DNA from: Phialocephala subalpina
Lineage: Eukaryota > Ascomycota > Leotiomycetes > Helotiales > Mollisiaceae
DNA: 64,000 bases
Reading direction: 5' to 3'
Assembly (NCBI GenBank): GCA_900073065.1
Contig: FJOG01000019.1
Span: 1,083,151-1,147,150 of the forward strand
The notes under the pieces were generated by a model. That model did not search any database. It had not been told where the DNA came from and saw only the letters and a list, made by a program, of their open reading frames with translations. This document shows, piece by piece, positions 10,943 through 21,844 of this stretch. The position numbers and the translations under genes are program-made. How positions within the stretch are numbered: the stretch's first letter is position 1; every line of letters starts with the position of its first letter.

Positions 10943-12912
10943 ACACAGTCATGCGATAACATTCATGGGTTTAGCCTGTACTGCGGTGAAGCAAAAAGGA
11001 TTCTGCACCGAGGCTTGTGCAATCTGTACTACCGGATGCCTTTTCTGGTCGGCCAACAATCTGGTTCGAAGGGTTCCGAGAATTTAGAGTACCAGTTTTC
11101 GGCACCTGATGGCCTCAACTGCTCCTATCACATGCCATACATTCGGGGTCCACGATGCTAATGCAGGGACCAGACATCAGGAGATCTCAGAGGCCTTTTG
11201 AGATATCGATATCGATGCAGGTACCACCAAAAGCAATACCGTCTCCAAACATAGTCTGCGAGGTCGTGAAGCTGGAGATATCAACGTCTTGCTGAGGAGG
11301 GGCATTGAAGATGCCAGAGCGCAGAGTTGCGACGAGGTGAGATTCTTGCTCAGTTCTTTACCCAGTTGATGATTCGCTTCCGTATTCCCTTTGATTTCCT
11401 GCAAAACGTGTTGAAGTTGTCTCCTTACAGGACACTTGACGTGTCCTATACTTTAGAATCTACGTCGTTCAATCTGAGAGCTCCGAACCGTTCTATTGGC
11501 TTCCAAAGGAAAGACTCGACCGTGTTCCGTCGAATGCCTCAGCTGCAGTATATTGAGCATGGTCCCAGCGAGTTTTGTCTGCATTTCAAATGGTCGTATT
11601 GATCACTGTTTGACATTTTTCGACCATCAAGTCTTTAGGTACGCTTGTGGCATTGGCTGCGAGAACACGAACCCTTCATGTCACGGGAGGACAGGCAACT
11701 CTGGCCCCCCCTGAAGATTTCTCATTCTTACATTCATGAACTTCCTGTCGAAGGACTTTTTGAGTCTAATCTCGAGTCAAAGTGGTATCTGAGTGGCTTC
11801 GCCAAATCGATGCATTGCTCAAATGGAGAAAGAGCGAGGAGCACGCGTCCACGTTGAAAAAATGATGCTCTTTTTGCCGCTTTGCTTGAATGTCTCCCAC
11901 CAGGATGAAGTGACTGACCAGGAATTTTCTCCTCTATTCGCGAATCATCTCGAAAGCCAGTGGTCAACGCTCTGGGCTCCGCATCCCAACCAGCAATCCC
12001 GACAAATGGAACAATCCTCCGGCAGCCTTACCAGCATCAACGACATGGAATTCACTTCGAAACATTGACACATTCTTGAAACTCAGAGACGCTCTACCCC
12101 ATTGCGCAAAATGGCTCTCGCTTATGAAAAAGGGTTCTGAACTGAATCGACACGACTAGGCCAATGTACAACACTTGATAAAGGAACAAGGATGTCGGGG
12201 TGTCTCCCAATAGTTTAAGCAATGTTCTGCTGGAATCGAGAGTTGTCCTATCTAGAATTGGAAAGCTTGCCAATGCTACTCGATACTTCTTCTGCATTTG
12301 TTCCGCGAGTTGGTCTGTGAAGTGAAGAGACATGACAGGAGCAGATTGCATCTTACTGAATATATCATCCCTGACACCTTGACGCCGAAAGCCACGTCCA
12401 AGTATACATCGTGAAGAGATCGAGAATCCGCACAATTCACTTGATAGATTTCAAACCATTCCTCGAACTAATGTGAGGAGTAATCGAACATTCAAGGATC
12501 ATGCTACCTCCGAACATTTTATCAAATTTCGTTCACAGTAACCACTCTCCGCATAGCACAATGTAACTAGAGCGCTGCGAATCTCTATACAGATAAATCA
12601 ACGATTTTCGCGCTATATTCCCAGAATTTGTCGCGTCGAGGTGCAGTGACATTCAAGGGATTTTTCATCCGATTCGAACATACCCAAGTTTTTCAAGCAC
12701 TAGAGGATACAAGCACAATGCCTGTAAAGCTTAGCTACCAATTTTACGCCTCTGCTGCCCACAATTGTTCCATGAAAAGGAGGGACATTCGAGGTCAAGA
12801 AAAGAGAGGACGGTATCACGTGAATACGCGATCCACGCTAGTCCCCTTTAGTTTCTTCCAGCTGGATTTTCTTCGGTCGGAGGTGGAACATTCTTTGACC
12901 GATTGGCCAGCT
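10943..12912. other. Region of fragmentary reading frames, no gene identified
   Basis: Before the transposon inserted, this was the upstream flank of the kinase gene. Plus-strand frames contain short protein-like patches broken by stops (around 11170-11340, 11330-11600, 11490-11710 and 12060-12320), for example IDTFLKLRDALPHCAKWLSLMKKG with a stop soon after. They resemble a decayed gene, but I cannot assign a family. The final 300 bases upstream of 12913 are open in the SET-gene frame from 12628, but look like leader sequence and lack conserved character. Confidence 0.4.
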
Positions 12913-14184
12913 ATGTCACGACACCAACATCGCGTCGACAAGATGGGTCCTCAAAAACGAAAGAGATCAGAGTCGGATTCGATATCTGATTCCGCCAAAT
13001 CAACAATGTCTGGAACACGTTCTAGCAAGCCCTCGCTGCCTTCCAAGGCTCAGCCCCAAGCTCCCCCCAAGCCTTCCCCCAAGGAAGCGAAGATCGACGA
13101 CGACATTGCTAAGTTCGCGCTGCAATTCGCCCTGCTGAGCGGTCACGATGGCAAGGCAAAAGCAGGTAGTACTGAGATGAGAACTGCCCATTTCGCGTGC
13201 CACGGTCAAGGCCTCAAGAAGTACCTGGAAGAGGAGAAGAGATGCCACTATTGCCAATTCAGATCGTTCTCTACGCATACACAATACCCGATCTCCATCG
13301 TAAACAACGTTGACAACGAGGGGCTTCCGGAGACCTTCAAATTTGTCGACCGCGTCGTCCCCAGCGCCAACATCATACTTACCCCTGATGATTTCTATAT
13401 TGGCTGCAACTGCACGATCGACCTCTGCACTACCGGTCACTGCTTGTGTCAAGAGGATGTCGACATCTCTGGTCTGGGTCACAAGGTCAATGCCTACCAC
13501 GGATCTGGTGTCAAGAATGGCCGATTGAGAACTCATTACATCAATGGCAACTTCCCCATCTACGAGTGTGGTCCGAGTTGCAGATGTCCAGCAACTTGCC
13601 CAAACCGAGTCGTCCAACAGGGCCGAAAGGTCAAATTGCAGATCTTCAAGACCGATGATGGCCGTGGCTGGGGTAAGCTTCCTTTTCATCTCGCAATTGG
13701 AGCTTCACTAATATCATATCCAGGTGTACGATCTTTGGATCCAATCAAGAAAGGACAATTCGTCGACACCTACGTCGGTGAACTTCTGACTCCACTGGAG
13801 GCTCAAGCCCGACGTGACCAAGCCGAGTCTTCCCAAGCAAAGGACGTTTATATGTTCGCACTCGACAAATTCAGTAATGACGACGACGCTGACGATCGAC
13901 TGCACGGTGATCCCTATGAGATTGACGGCGAGTTCATGTCCGGTCCAACTCGATTCATCAACCACTCTTGCGTCCCCAACCTCCGAAACTTCGCTGTAGT
14001 CAAGAACGTCGCCGATCGACCTTTCCATGGCCTGGCTTTCTTCGCTCTTGACGATATTCCACCAAATACCGAGCTTACTTTCGACTACTTGGATGGGGTC
14101 ACGAGTGGTACGGCGGAGGAGAATAAGACTAAGAAGAAGTGTCTGTGTGGAGCGGGAAAGCAGTGCCGTGGATATCTCTTCTGA
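12913..14184 (+). CDS. Histone H3 lysine-9 methyltransferase, DIM-5/Clr4 type
   Basis: SET-domain enzyme that methylates H3K9 using S-adenosylmethionine and directs heterochromatin; in Neurospora DIM-5 also guides DNA methylation of RIP-mutated repeats. Exons 12913-13672 and 13724-14184 give 406 residues; the ATG at 12943 (MGPQKRKRSES) is an equally plausible start. A basic, Ser/Pro-rich N-terminus is followed by a pre-SET zinc cluster (GCNCTIDLCTTGHCLCQ ... YECGPSCRCPATCPNRV), then SET (GRGWGVRSLDPIKKGQFV, RFINHSCVPN with the NHS motif, ELTFDYLDG) and post-SET cysteines (CLCGAGKQCRGYLF). There is no obvious chromodomain, which matches DIM-5 rather than Clr4. The intron is 51 nt and free of stops, so retention would insert 17 residues between pre-SET and SET. 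Confidence 0.93.
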   Translation: MSRHQHRVDKMGPQKRKRSESDSISDSAKSTMSGTRSSKPSLPSKAQPQAPPKPSPKEAKIDDDIAKFALQFALLSGHDGKAKAGSTEMRTAHFACHGQGLKKYLEEEKRCHYCQFRSFSTHTQYPISIVNNVDNEGLPETFKFVDRVVPSANIILTPDDFYIGCNCTIDLCTTGHCLCQEDVDISGLGHKVNAYHGSGVKNGRLRTHYINGNFPIYECGPSCRCPATCPNRVVQQGRKVKLQIFKTDDGRGWGKLPFHLAIGASLISYPGVRSLDPIKKGQFVDTYVGELLTPLEAQARRDQAESSQAKDVYMFALDKFSNDDDADDRLHGDPYEIDGEFMSGPTRFINHSCVPNLRNFAVVKNVADRPFHGLAFFALDDIPPNTELTFDYLDGVTSGTAEENKTKKKCLCGAGKQCRGYLF

Positions 14185-15118
14185 GGGGTGCGCATGGAAT
14201 GGAGGAACACTCTGGCGTTTCTGCTGCATACGGATGGTTTCACTTTCAAAATGGTGTTATGGATGGATGACGATTCACTGGAAATACCCAAGCATAGCAT
14301 GGCGTTGGGATAGAGACGAGTGAATATGAATGAAAAGCTCTGCCTTCAACCTTGATTCTGCATCCAGTGGCCAGGTCCAACTTACCAATGTCTGGCTCCT
14401 GAAATAGGTCATTTTGTGCTTACTGCTATGAGAGAGTATGTTCTCGGATATGGAGTTGTCAAATCTACTTTCTCCTTTCTAACCGAGGACGTCCTCAACC
14501 ACTTCCCAAGCATCAGCTACAATACCCGACCTGGATTGCACAAACACACTCACTTTCTGATAACCAATCTGAGTCTCGTTCACATTCTCACTCTTATCCT
14601 CTTTTTTCCGTAAGAATCTCAATCCGTCGTCACCAGGAAATCCTCCACCACTCTTCTGCCTACGTAACCTTCGAAGCTCGAGCTCACACAGAATGCCTAG
14701 GTTTACCTGAGTAATTGGGAGAATCGTTATGTCACAAGCTTCTGTTGCATATTGTACTTGCGGTTTGAGTGGCACGTAAGCTGGGCTTGTGGTTGAGCGG
14801 AGTTTGAAATTGGCTAAAGCTTGTTTTAGTTTGGTTTTGGTGACACGAGAATGGAAATAGCTTTGACAGGAATAACACACGATGTTCACTTCAGCCTTCA
14901 GCACAACACTGAGAATGTTATGTTTTGTGTAAGAAAGAACAGGACATTATTTTATCTCACATATGTCGGGTATTGAAGGTGTCAATGTTGGGGAGGATCT
15001 GAAACCCCCTTTCTAAGCGAGAAGTTGCGGGGTCAGGACAATAATTGAAAATTAACATCGATGCATGTCTCAGTATTTCCCAACCAATACATGAATGTTG
15101 TGAAGTCAAGATTTCAAG
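14185..15118. other. 3' flank of the SET gene; mostly no gene
   Basis: Contains the SET-gene 3' flank and one doubtful minus-strand reading frame, described separately. Nothing else is supported. Confidence 0.45.
14479..14904 (-). CDS. Doubtful hypothetical protein, 141 aa
   Basis: A single open frame with a charged C-terminal half (LRRLRRQKSGGGFPGDDGL..., ending SRSGIVADAWEVVEDVLG). I do not recognise a family. It has no signal peptide or membrane segment, and a CxxC-like pair (CYSC) lies near the N-terminus. It is convergent with the SET gene. It may be real or chance; transcript data would decide. Confidence 0.25.
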   Translation of the reverse strand: MLKAEVNIVCYSCQSYFHSRVTKTKLKQALANFKLRSTTSPAYVPLKPQVQYATEACDITILPITQVNLGILCELELRRLRRQKSGGGFPGDDGLRFLRKKEDKSENVNETQIGYQKVSVFVQSRSGIVADAWEVVEDVLG

Positions 15119-16234
15119 CTAGATCATTTTGATAAAAACCTCTGCCCAGATAGGATCATTGTCCTTGTGAAACCATTCACGAAAGAAGGGTTCATTGGTC
15201 TGAAGCAGCCCTATCCGTCTGCAAAATGTCTCTTGCTCGCCATGCCCATTGACTCTATGAAAAAATACGAATATTAACCACACCTGAGAAGTGGCCTCGA
15301 GGATCTTGAGAGATGACACCTTCTCGCGAACTTCTGAATCGCCTAGCAGCGCAAAAGGAGTGCTGCTATCCATGACAAGATCAACAGTTTCCTGCCAGTG
15401 AATGTTAGCTGGTCGAATAGGGTACTGTTCCAGTGCCAGCGCTCGCGAGATCTTCAAGCCAGGGTCTTCATCTACATACAGATCCATCTCAAGTTGTCTT
15501 ACAGCTCCTCGAACAGTGACAATGGTTTCGGCGGCTTGATCTACCCCTGCTTGCTGCTATCAAGGATCCTTGGGGTGTAGTGATATCGAGGACATCAAGG
15601 TGATAGTTGATATCAAATTGATAAGCCGAATACGCGGAATCGACTGGGGAGTCAATGGACGCCCAAGACCAAGATGGCGCTCGATAAGGTGGCAGCGATA
15701 GGACAGGTGTCTGCTCTACCCGAAGCCACATCAGCTAGGTTCGAAACCCATCGCTCCATAATCCTGCGAAGTACTGGTTCCGGGGTTTCTTCTTTGAGAC
15801 ATATTGCACCCATCTGGCAATAGCAGCAAGACGACCAGATTTGAAGGTCAAAGAACGTTCCGTGTACTCATTCACTACGTGATGCCAGTTTTGTAATGCT
15901 TCATTGTCGACGATTGATGGCATTGAAAAGTCGTTGAGAGGCTCGTTAGCCTGCTCATGAGGTCGTCTGCATTGCCAGTACATTTGCTCCCGACCATATC
16001 GGAGCACCCGACGTGACAACAAGTTCTCCTGCATTGTCCAGCCGCGAAAGTCCAGTGGCTCGTCAAGCTGACAGAATCTGTCGCAATCATGGACGTCCAC
16101 ATCAGACCATTTGTTCTCCGCGATTCGATATGGCAGGGAGCAGGATAGTGAGGGCGAAGGCAAATAACTTGCGAAAATTCCCTGTTCCGAACCGGTGGCC
16201 GTAGCTGCCGCAAGGTGATGGCAGCGTTACCGTG
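15119..16234 (-). pseudogene. HET-domain protein, C-terminal half (broken)
   Basis: On minus, this reads as the second half of a heterokaryon-incompatibility (HET) protein. From 16234 down: HGNAAIT, a one-base frame change, then LAAATATGSEQGIF, ENKWSDVDVHDCDR, the family hallmark LDFRGWTMQENLLSRRVLRYG and RSLTFKSGRLAAIARW. A single in-frame TAG at about 15733 separates this from VLSLPPYRAPSWSWASID, the next conserved HET-protein block. A further frame change leads to 15487-15119, with the C-terminal pattern ending in EPFFREWF...AEVFIKMI. The start is missing; the matching N-terminal half lies on the opposite strand at 16700-17569. Confidence 0.85.
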
Positions 16235-16699
16235 GAGGGCTGGAGTTTTTGGTGGGCAACCGAAGTGCCTTCTAGTTTATAACAGTAAGCTCACTATTCT
16301 ACCTTTCTCGTTGGCGAGTCGTCGCAGACATCTTCACTACCATAATCTATGGAACATCTCGGACCAATCTTTCATCATGTACTTCCACGTCTCACCCCCT
16401 TTTCCTTCGCTTAGCCCTAAGGGCAGGCCTGGATGATTCGGCGTCGAGTCATTCCCCCATGCTTCTAGACACTATCTCCACGATCGAGATCCTGCTGCCT
16501 ATTGACAAGGCTGGGCAATGCTCCGTCAGGTTTCTTGTGGCAGGCTATCGACTTGCTTTTCATCATCCTCAAGGCTGGCGGTGTGCTCTTGGCTAACACA
16601 GATGTACGAGCAGTCGTCAACAATTTTCAGTCAGCAAATGTGTGTATCAGCTTGGACGAGATCCTGAACTAGAGCCCCGAGGGCGAGAGTGACCACGGA

Positions 16700-17569
16700 C
16701 CTTCCAGCAAGATTGAATGGCCGATTCGTGGTCTCTATGATCGGTGTACAGCATTCCAAGTCCCCGAGCCTATAGTCCCTGAGAATCGGTCCCTTGTATT
16801 TGACACGCTCGCTGAACTTCAAAACTCTGCTGATAGCTGCAACTTCTGCCGAGTCCTTCATTGCATTGCCTTGCGGTTGCCCACTCCCTTCAAAAGCAAT
16901 GCCATTGAATTCAAATTTTCAATCATTTATTCCAAGTCGATAGCTGGGAAGCCGTTCTCTTGCCAGGGGCTCTACTATACTTGTGGACGACAATGGTCCT
17001 CTACTGGAGATCGCCGGCAAGGACAGTTGATATTCTCAACCCCAGTCGGTAAGCTGGACTTGCCAAAACGAAGCGATGAAGGAATCTAACTCTTCACAAG
17101 GCCATCCTGCAGCGCATCTGGTCCAGAAACGCCCATGAGTTCTTCATTACAACCCGGACGAAGCATATGCATTTGCGCGGGAATGTCTTCGAGAGTGTAC
17201 ATTGAACCACCCGCAGAATTGCGGCGGGCTTGAAGATGCGCTCCTTCCGACGAGACTTGTTGATGTCGGATCCTCTGTCAAACAGCCTAGCTTGTATATT
17301 CCTCAATTGGGTCACGAGGGCAATATCTTGCTCTTTCATATTTCTGGGGCCTTCAACAACCCATTGTTCTTACTCAACACCGCCTAGAGCATGCACCAGT
17401 CATATATCCCCTCGAGGAACTACCACAAACTTTACGAGACGCAATAATCATATGTCGGAGCTTAAGATTTGAATACCTCTGGATTGACGCTCTGTGCATT
17501 GTACAGGACTCTGCGCAACACTCAGATTGGCAGAAAGAGTCCGCCAATATCGACCTGATCTACGGCAGT
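16700..17569 (+). pseudogene. HET-domain protein, N-terminal half (broken)
   Basis: Plus-strand blocks in several frames match the first half of a HET protein: LAELQNSADSCNFCRVLH (about 16808-16861); HPAAHLVQKRPMSS; ARECLRECTLNHPQNCGG then LPTRLVDVG (about 17175-17273); YLALSYFWG (about 17322-17348, the SYCWG-type motif); then LPQTLRDAIIICRSL, YLWIDALCIVQDS and DWQKESANIDLIYGS ending at 17569. A possible intron (17050-17100) separates the first two blocks; at least two frame changes remain. The protein stops exactly where the minus-strand fragment begins (IYG/HGN), which suggests one ancestral gene. Confidence 0.85.
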
Positions 17570-18094
17570 CTCAAAACACAGCGGAACCAGATCCGAGGCA
17601 CACTGTACCCGACGCACAGATCACCTGGTGTCCCGCCTCCAAAATTTAAGGTTCCCCTCCCACCACGTTCCTGCAGGCGACTTCTTGATTCGCTCTCTCT
17701 TCTCTTTCTTCCTTTTGGCCAATCCGCAGCACTTTGGAGAGCACGCGACAGCATACCGTCCTCAAGACGCACCCGCAGCCTGTGATGGTGGGAGAGAAGT
17801 CTCCTCCACGACGACGCAAGTCTCATCCAAGCAAAGTGCCCACCATGCGTGGTAAGTGAGGGACTTTTGAGTTGTTTTCGTTTCTCTTCTCTTTTCTTTT
17901 TCTACTTCCTCGTGGAAACACTCCCAGCACGAAGGACATCTGCGACTATCTGTTCCCTTCCCCTCCTCGACCATACAGCATCCATTGCGGCTGAATTGCC
18001 TAAGAGATCTGCTTTTCGTCCTACGTGACGAATCTTCCGCGAGACGCGCACGAGACTGTGGTTCTTGAAGGCTGCCATATATATTGTATATGCA
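17570..18094. other. Leader/promoter region of the bHLH gene
   Basis: No coding region is supported. Long CT-rich tracts (about 17690-17715 and 17875-17905) are typical of ascomycete promoters and 5' leaders of regulatory genes. Confidence 0.5.
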
Positions 18095-19277
18095 ATGCCT
18101 CGACCCGAGCAACCGCCTACGCCGACCTCCTCAACAGAGATCAAGAGCAAGGATGGTTCACAATTTGCCTCTCTACAGATGTCCTTCGAACTTCCTCCTC
18201 CTGCTGTAGCAGGCATGGATTCACAACCTTCGAGCGCCTCCTCTGCGAAGTCCTCATCCGCTTCCTCATATCACCCCACTTCGCCCAGATCTCCTGCTAT
18301 TCCTGCCAGCGAGGTTGTCAAGATTCGTCGAAGATCATCTGCCGCCCAAGCACCAACCAAGGATGCTTTTGCATTACCCCCACCACCAACCAGATCCCGA
18401 AAGATCATTCAGATGAAGCCTCGCGGACAACCTGAAGAGTTGGAAGAGACATTCAATGATGCGGCGAAGACGCCAGCAGGAAAAGCCGCTGCGACTACAC
18501 CCAAGAAAAGGCAACCATCATCTACAAGCGTTGCAGGACGGAAGATCGCTCGGAAGACGGCACACAGTCTGATTGAGCGGAGGAGACGCTCGAAGATGAA
18601 CGAGGAATTTGGCGTGTTGAAGGATATGATACCAGCATGCACTGGAGAGATGCACAAGTTGGCGATTCTGCAGGTGAGCACCATCACTTCCCTACCATGA
18701 TCCATTACTGACCAATTAGGCTTCCATTGACTATGTTCGATATCTCGAGGATTGCGTTGCAAAACTGAAGGCTGAGAATAATCGAAGTAATGCGACCCCA
18801 ACGACAAAACAACAGTTCTCATCACCCCCACCGGCCAGTCGAGGGTCATATGGCACCACTCCACAACGATACCATTCTTATGATGAGCAAGATGTCGAGA
18901 TGGGCGGTTCGGAACAGACGTCTCCAACATATTCCACACCAGTCGCACACTCTAATCGTCCTTCCGAATCGCCAGCACTCCTCCCTCAAGATTCGCGGAA
19001 TCGTCAAGATTCGTACTCATCCGTCTCGACGGATCACCGCCATTATAGCTTCGGCGCATCTTCAACAACCTCGCCTGCCCTTGGTCCTGCTGCATATGAC
19101 TATGCTCGAAGTGCCGCCTCAGTGGGCTCCGCGCTGACAAGTCCCGCACTTGTGCCACAACGGGACATGGACCAAGAAGCCACCGCTGCGCTCCTCATGT
19201 TGAATTCTGATCGACGAGGTACTCAAGGCAGTATTATTGGAAGAGGGATGAGTGTGAAAGATCTGCTCAGTACATAA
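18095..19277 (+). CDS. Basic helix-loop-helix transcription factor (Esc1-like)
   Basis: DNA-binding regulator of 378 residues from exons 18095-18673 and 18720-19277; the 46-nt intron lies inside the bHLH and falls between codons (ILQ-ASIDYV). Residues 1-148 are Ser/Pro-rich and disordered. The bHLH spans about 150-210: the basic part RKTAHSLIERRRRSKMNEEF contains the H-E-R pattern for E-box (CANNTG) binding, and helix 2 is KLAILQASIDYVRYLEDCV. The remainder is Ser/Gln/Pro-rich, with a conserved-looking end (GRGMSVKDLLST). The resemblance to fission-yeast Esc1 is by memory. The target genes cannot be inferred from this window. Confidence 0.9.
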
Positions 19278-19837
19278 ATTCTCGTATTGAACATGTTTTA
19301 TGGCCATTGGCGTTGGACGGACATGGGGAGGTTTGTTTGAGGCTTAGAAATGCCATTGCAATTGCGTTCTTGGATCCTAATTCCCAGAGAAATATCATCA
19401 GAATTCAGCATAAAAGACCCTGTCAAAGATCCGTCGGGCCCACCCGTTAGACTCTCGCGCGAACGGATGATTAGTGACCTGATAGACTCGGTAGCTGTCA
19501 AAGGAGGATCTCGAGCGTTTAGGCCAGTGCAAAACGCGTCAAAGCGAGTTGCAATGTGTTCTTCGTTACGATTCGTGACAGGGGAGTATGGTGAAAATCA
19601 CCCGATTACAAGGCTGCTCGTTGCTGCCCTGCTACAAATTGTCTCCGTGGCCACGAGAAGAATACCCACTGGTACTCAGTGCGGTAGAAGTAAGCTTCGT
19701 GAATTGGTCCAGGCATGGGGAATCAGGGTTCTTACCGTTTGATATTCTGTTGCAGCGGCAGTGTGGAGATTCCAGGGTTGTTTCAAAAGCTTGAAAATCG
19801 TAGCATTGCTCGTACGATACCGACTTGCTCATGATTT

Positions 19838-20362
19838 ATGTTTCATATTGGATCACGTGCGTTATATACCCATAGCATTGAGTACCTGGTGCTTGGGAGG
19901 TATATATCGTGGTACGCATCTGTCTTCGTCTCATCTCTCCACCCGCTTCCCCCAAGAACCAGACTCGCGACCTCCACCAGCTGGCCGGTCCAACTACTTC
20001 CCAAGTTCACAAAACCAGGACCAACTATTTTTCGGTTCCTTTGCTGTTTTGCTGGTCGTAAAAGGGAGAGCCTTTCATTCAGATCCGGTGACAGAGATCT
20101 TCCTCCCGAGTACCTCACAGAGAAGGTTGAAGAAGTTGATCTCGATTTCGAAGATCCTCTAACTCTAGAATTTCAACTCCTAGCACCTACACGCTACCTT
20201 TCACCCCTCTACCCAGAGCTCCTCGAAGTACCTGCACCTACCGTACGCCGTTACGAGCTACCCGCCTACTTCCCATCCACACCTCGATTCCCAAAACCAG
20301 CTTTCCGCCCATCAACCGGTGCGGAACTCCTCCCAAAACCACTCAAGCGAACCCCTCCCTAA
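19838..20362 (+). CDS. Doubtful hypothetical protein
   Basis: Open for 174 codons. The part from FRFLCCFAGRKRESLSFRSG through PPEYLTEKVEEVDLDFEDP to RYELPAYFPSTPRFPKP reads like a real small protein rich in Pro and Glu, but I know no family. The first 60 residues look like leader sequence. It ends inside a 25-bp tandem duplication. Low confidence. Confidence 0.3.
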   Translation: MFHIGSRALYTHSIEYLVLGRYISWYASVFVSSLHPLPPRTRLATSTSWPVQLLPKFTKPGPTIFRFLCCFAGRKRESLSFRSGDRDLPPEYLTEKVEEVDLDFEDPLTLEFQLLAPTRYLSPLYPELLEVPAPTVRRYELPAYFPSTPRFPKPAFRPSTGAELLPKPLKRTPP

Positions 20363-20385
20363 ACCACTCAAGCGAACCCCTCCCT
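20336..20385 (+). repeat. 25-bp perfect tandem duplication
   Basis: Bases 20336-20360 and 20361-20385 are identical (each begins AAACCACTCAAGCG and ends in CCCTCCCT). This is a recent slippage or unequal-crossover event just upstream of the next gene. Confidence 0.95.
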
Positions 20386-20504
20386 CTCAAAAACTCCCTC
20401 CACCAACCCTCTCTCCACAAGAATACAAACTCGCCTATACCTACACCAAACACCAATACATCCAAACCTACACCATCTCCACCCTTGCAACCACCTCCTT
20501 CGCC

Positions 20505-21030
20505 ATGTCATCCAACAACACCAACACCAAAACGGGCGCTACTCCCACCGCTCCCTTCCCATCCACCACTCCCTTCCCATCCACCACTCCCTTCCCATCC
20601 ACCAACGGGTCCGGTCCCTCCAAAGACTCTATCCTCAACGATCTAAGACGACAACTCGACGATTCAGACATTTCTTCAAATGCAGGTTCAAACTCGAGTG
20701 GGAGAAGGAGAAGGAGGAGAAACAGGAACAAGAATCAGAGTGCATTAGGACAGACGTTGGCGAATAATCAGGCGCCGACGGTGCTACCGAGATTGAGCGA
20801 GACGAAGCCGGTGAGGTTGCAGTTGGGGTTGAATTTGGATGTGGAGTTGGAGTTGAAGGCGAGGATTGTGGGGGACGTTAGTTTGACTTTGCTGTGAGTA
20901 TCTCCTCCTTTCTCTCACACCGCATTTGCCCTGCCATTTCATCTCATCTACTCAATCTCCATCTCCATCTTGAAAATATGCCGTTGGATGGAAAGAACAA
21001 GAGCTGACCCCTCATCTTCCTAGCCAATAA
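20505..21030 (+). CDS. Small conserved fungal protein of unknown function
   Basis: Exon 1 (20505-20893) and a tiny exon 2 (21024-21030) give about 131 residues. The N-terminal part is Thr/Ser/Pro-rich with a PFPSTT unit repeated three times (about 20552-20605), followed by a basic stretch (GRRRRRRNRNKNQ). The C-terminal end, PVRLQLGLNLDVELELKARI, then GDVSLTLLQ, is the conserved part that I recall in other Pezizomycotina proteins. The intron 20894-21023 (gtgagt...ttcctag) places the stop after LLQ; without splicing the protein stops after LL, so the choice hardly matters. Function unknown. Confidence 0.7.
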
Positions 21031-21844
21031 GTGTCGAAAAGAAACCTCCAGAGCAAACACGTCTCTCCCATGGCCACGAAGCGAAATTCAACTACAAAAA
21101 AGGCACCAACAGAACCACAGACAGCGTAGAAGCAAAAGGACAGAAGCTTGAGATATTCGAAATGTGCTACATACACTTGGGCAAACTGAATTTTAGACAG
21201 CATTGGTTGCGGAGAGAGGTCAGTGAGAGTCTGACTGCGACTGTCTTGTTTGGCGTTATAGGATTAGGGATATTTTTCGGATTCGTTGGTGGATGGTTGG
21301 CGGCCATGAGTACGAAAGGAAGCTGCTATTATATGCCGGTGATGATACCGGCTGATTTGTAGGATAATATTTTATGATGATTCAAGAACTTTGATATGAA
21401 GCCACACTTTTGGCCGCATGAATACAATTTTGGAAGCGCCATGCACGTGAGTGAACAATTAGCGGCGACCTCGACCTCGAGTGAGGTCTTCCACGACTCC
21501 GTTTCATCGACTGTTAGATTTTGAAGGAACCTCAACTTGAAAAGCAATGTATCGTACAATCCCCCAAGACGACAAGGGCAGACTGGGATAAGAATGATCA
21601 CATGAGAAGTCTCAGCTGGGCAATTTTGCGGCTTCATCGTGTAACGTGAGAGGCACACTACCTAATCGGGAAGCGTTAACGCCTAGCTACTTCCCTGTAC
21701 GAGGCTGCGTTTCTCTCCTCATTTGTGCCACCGGAGGTGAAGTTGTTATCTTTGGTTCCTTCGTCGAAGTCGTTCGCTTTGGGTCGTTGATCTGTTTATG
21801 GTTTCGTGATCTTTGGGTTTTGCCACCACTCTTCTACAAGTGCA
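21031..21844. other. Intergenic region
   Basis: No supported gene. A 66-codon plus-strand frame at 21162-21362 contains one hydrophobic run, but has nothing upstream to start it and no family match. Confidence 0.45.

Larger units (their letters stand above)
19278..20504. other. Intergenic region with one doubtful small gene
   Basis: Holds the 3' flank of the bHLH gene, a doubtful open frame (listed separately), a 25-bp tandem duplication and the leader of the next gene. Confidence 0.4.

Noticed and set aside
13000..13689. 229-codon minus-strand frame opposite the SET gene
   Set aside because: It is the complement of conserved SET-gene coding sequence, has no motif of its own and is a codon-bias shadow.
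13714..14229. 171-codon minus-strand frame
   Set aside because: Also antisense to the SET domain; no family resemblance.
21162..21362. 66-aa frame with a hydrophobic stretch
   Set aside because: Too short and isolated; could be chance, no signal-peptide or family evidence.
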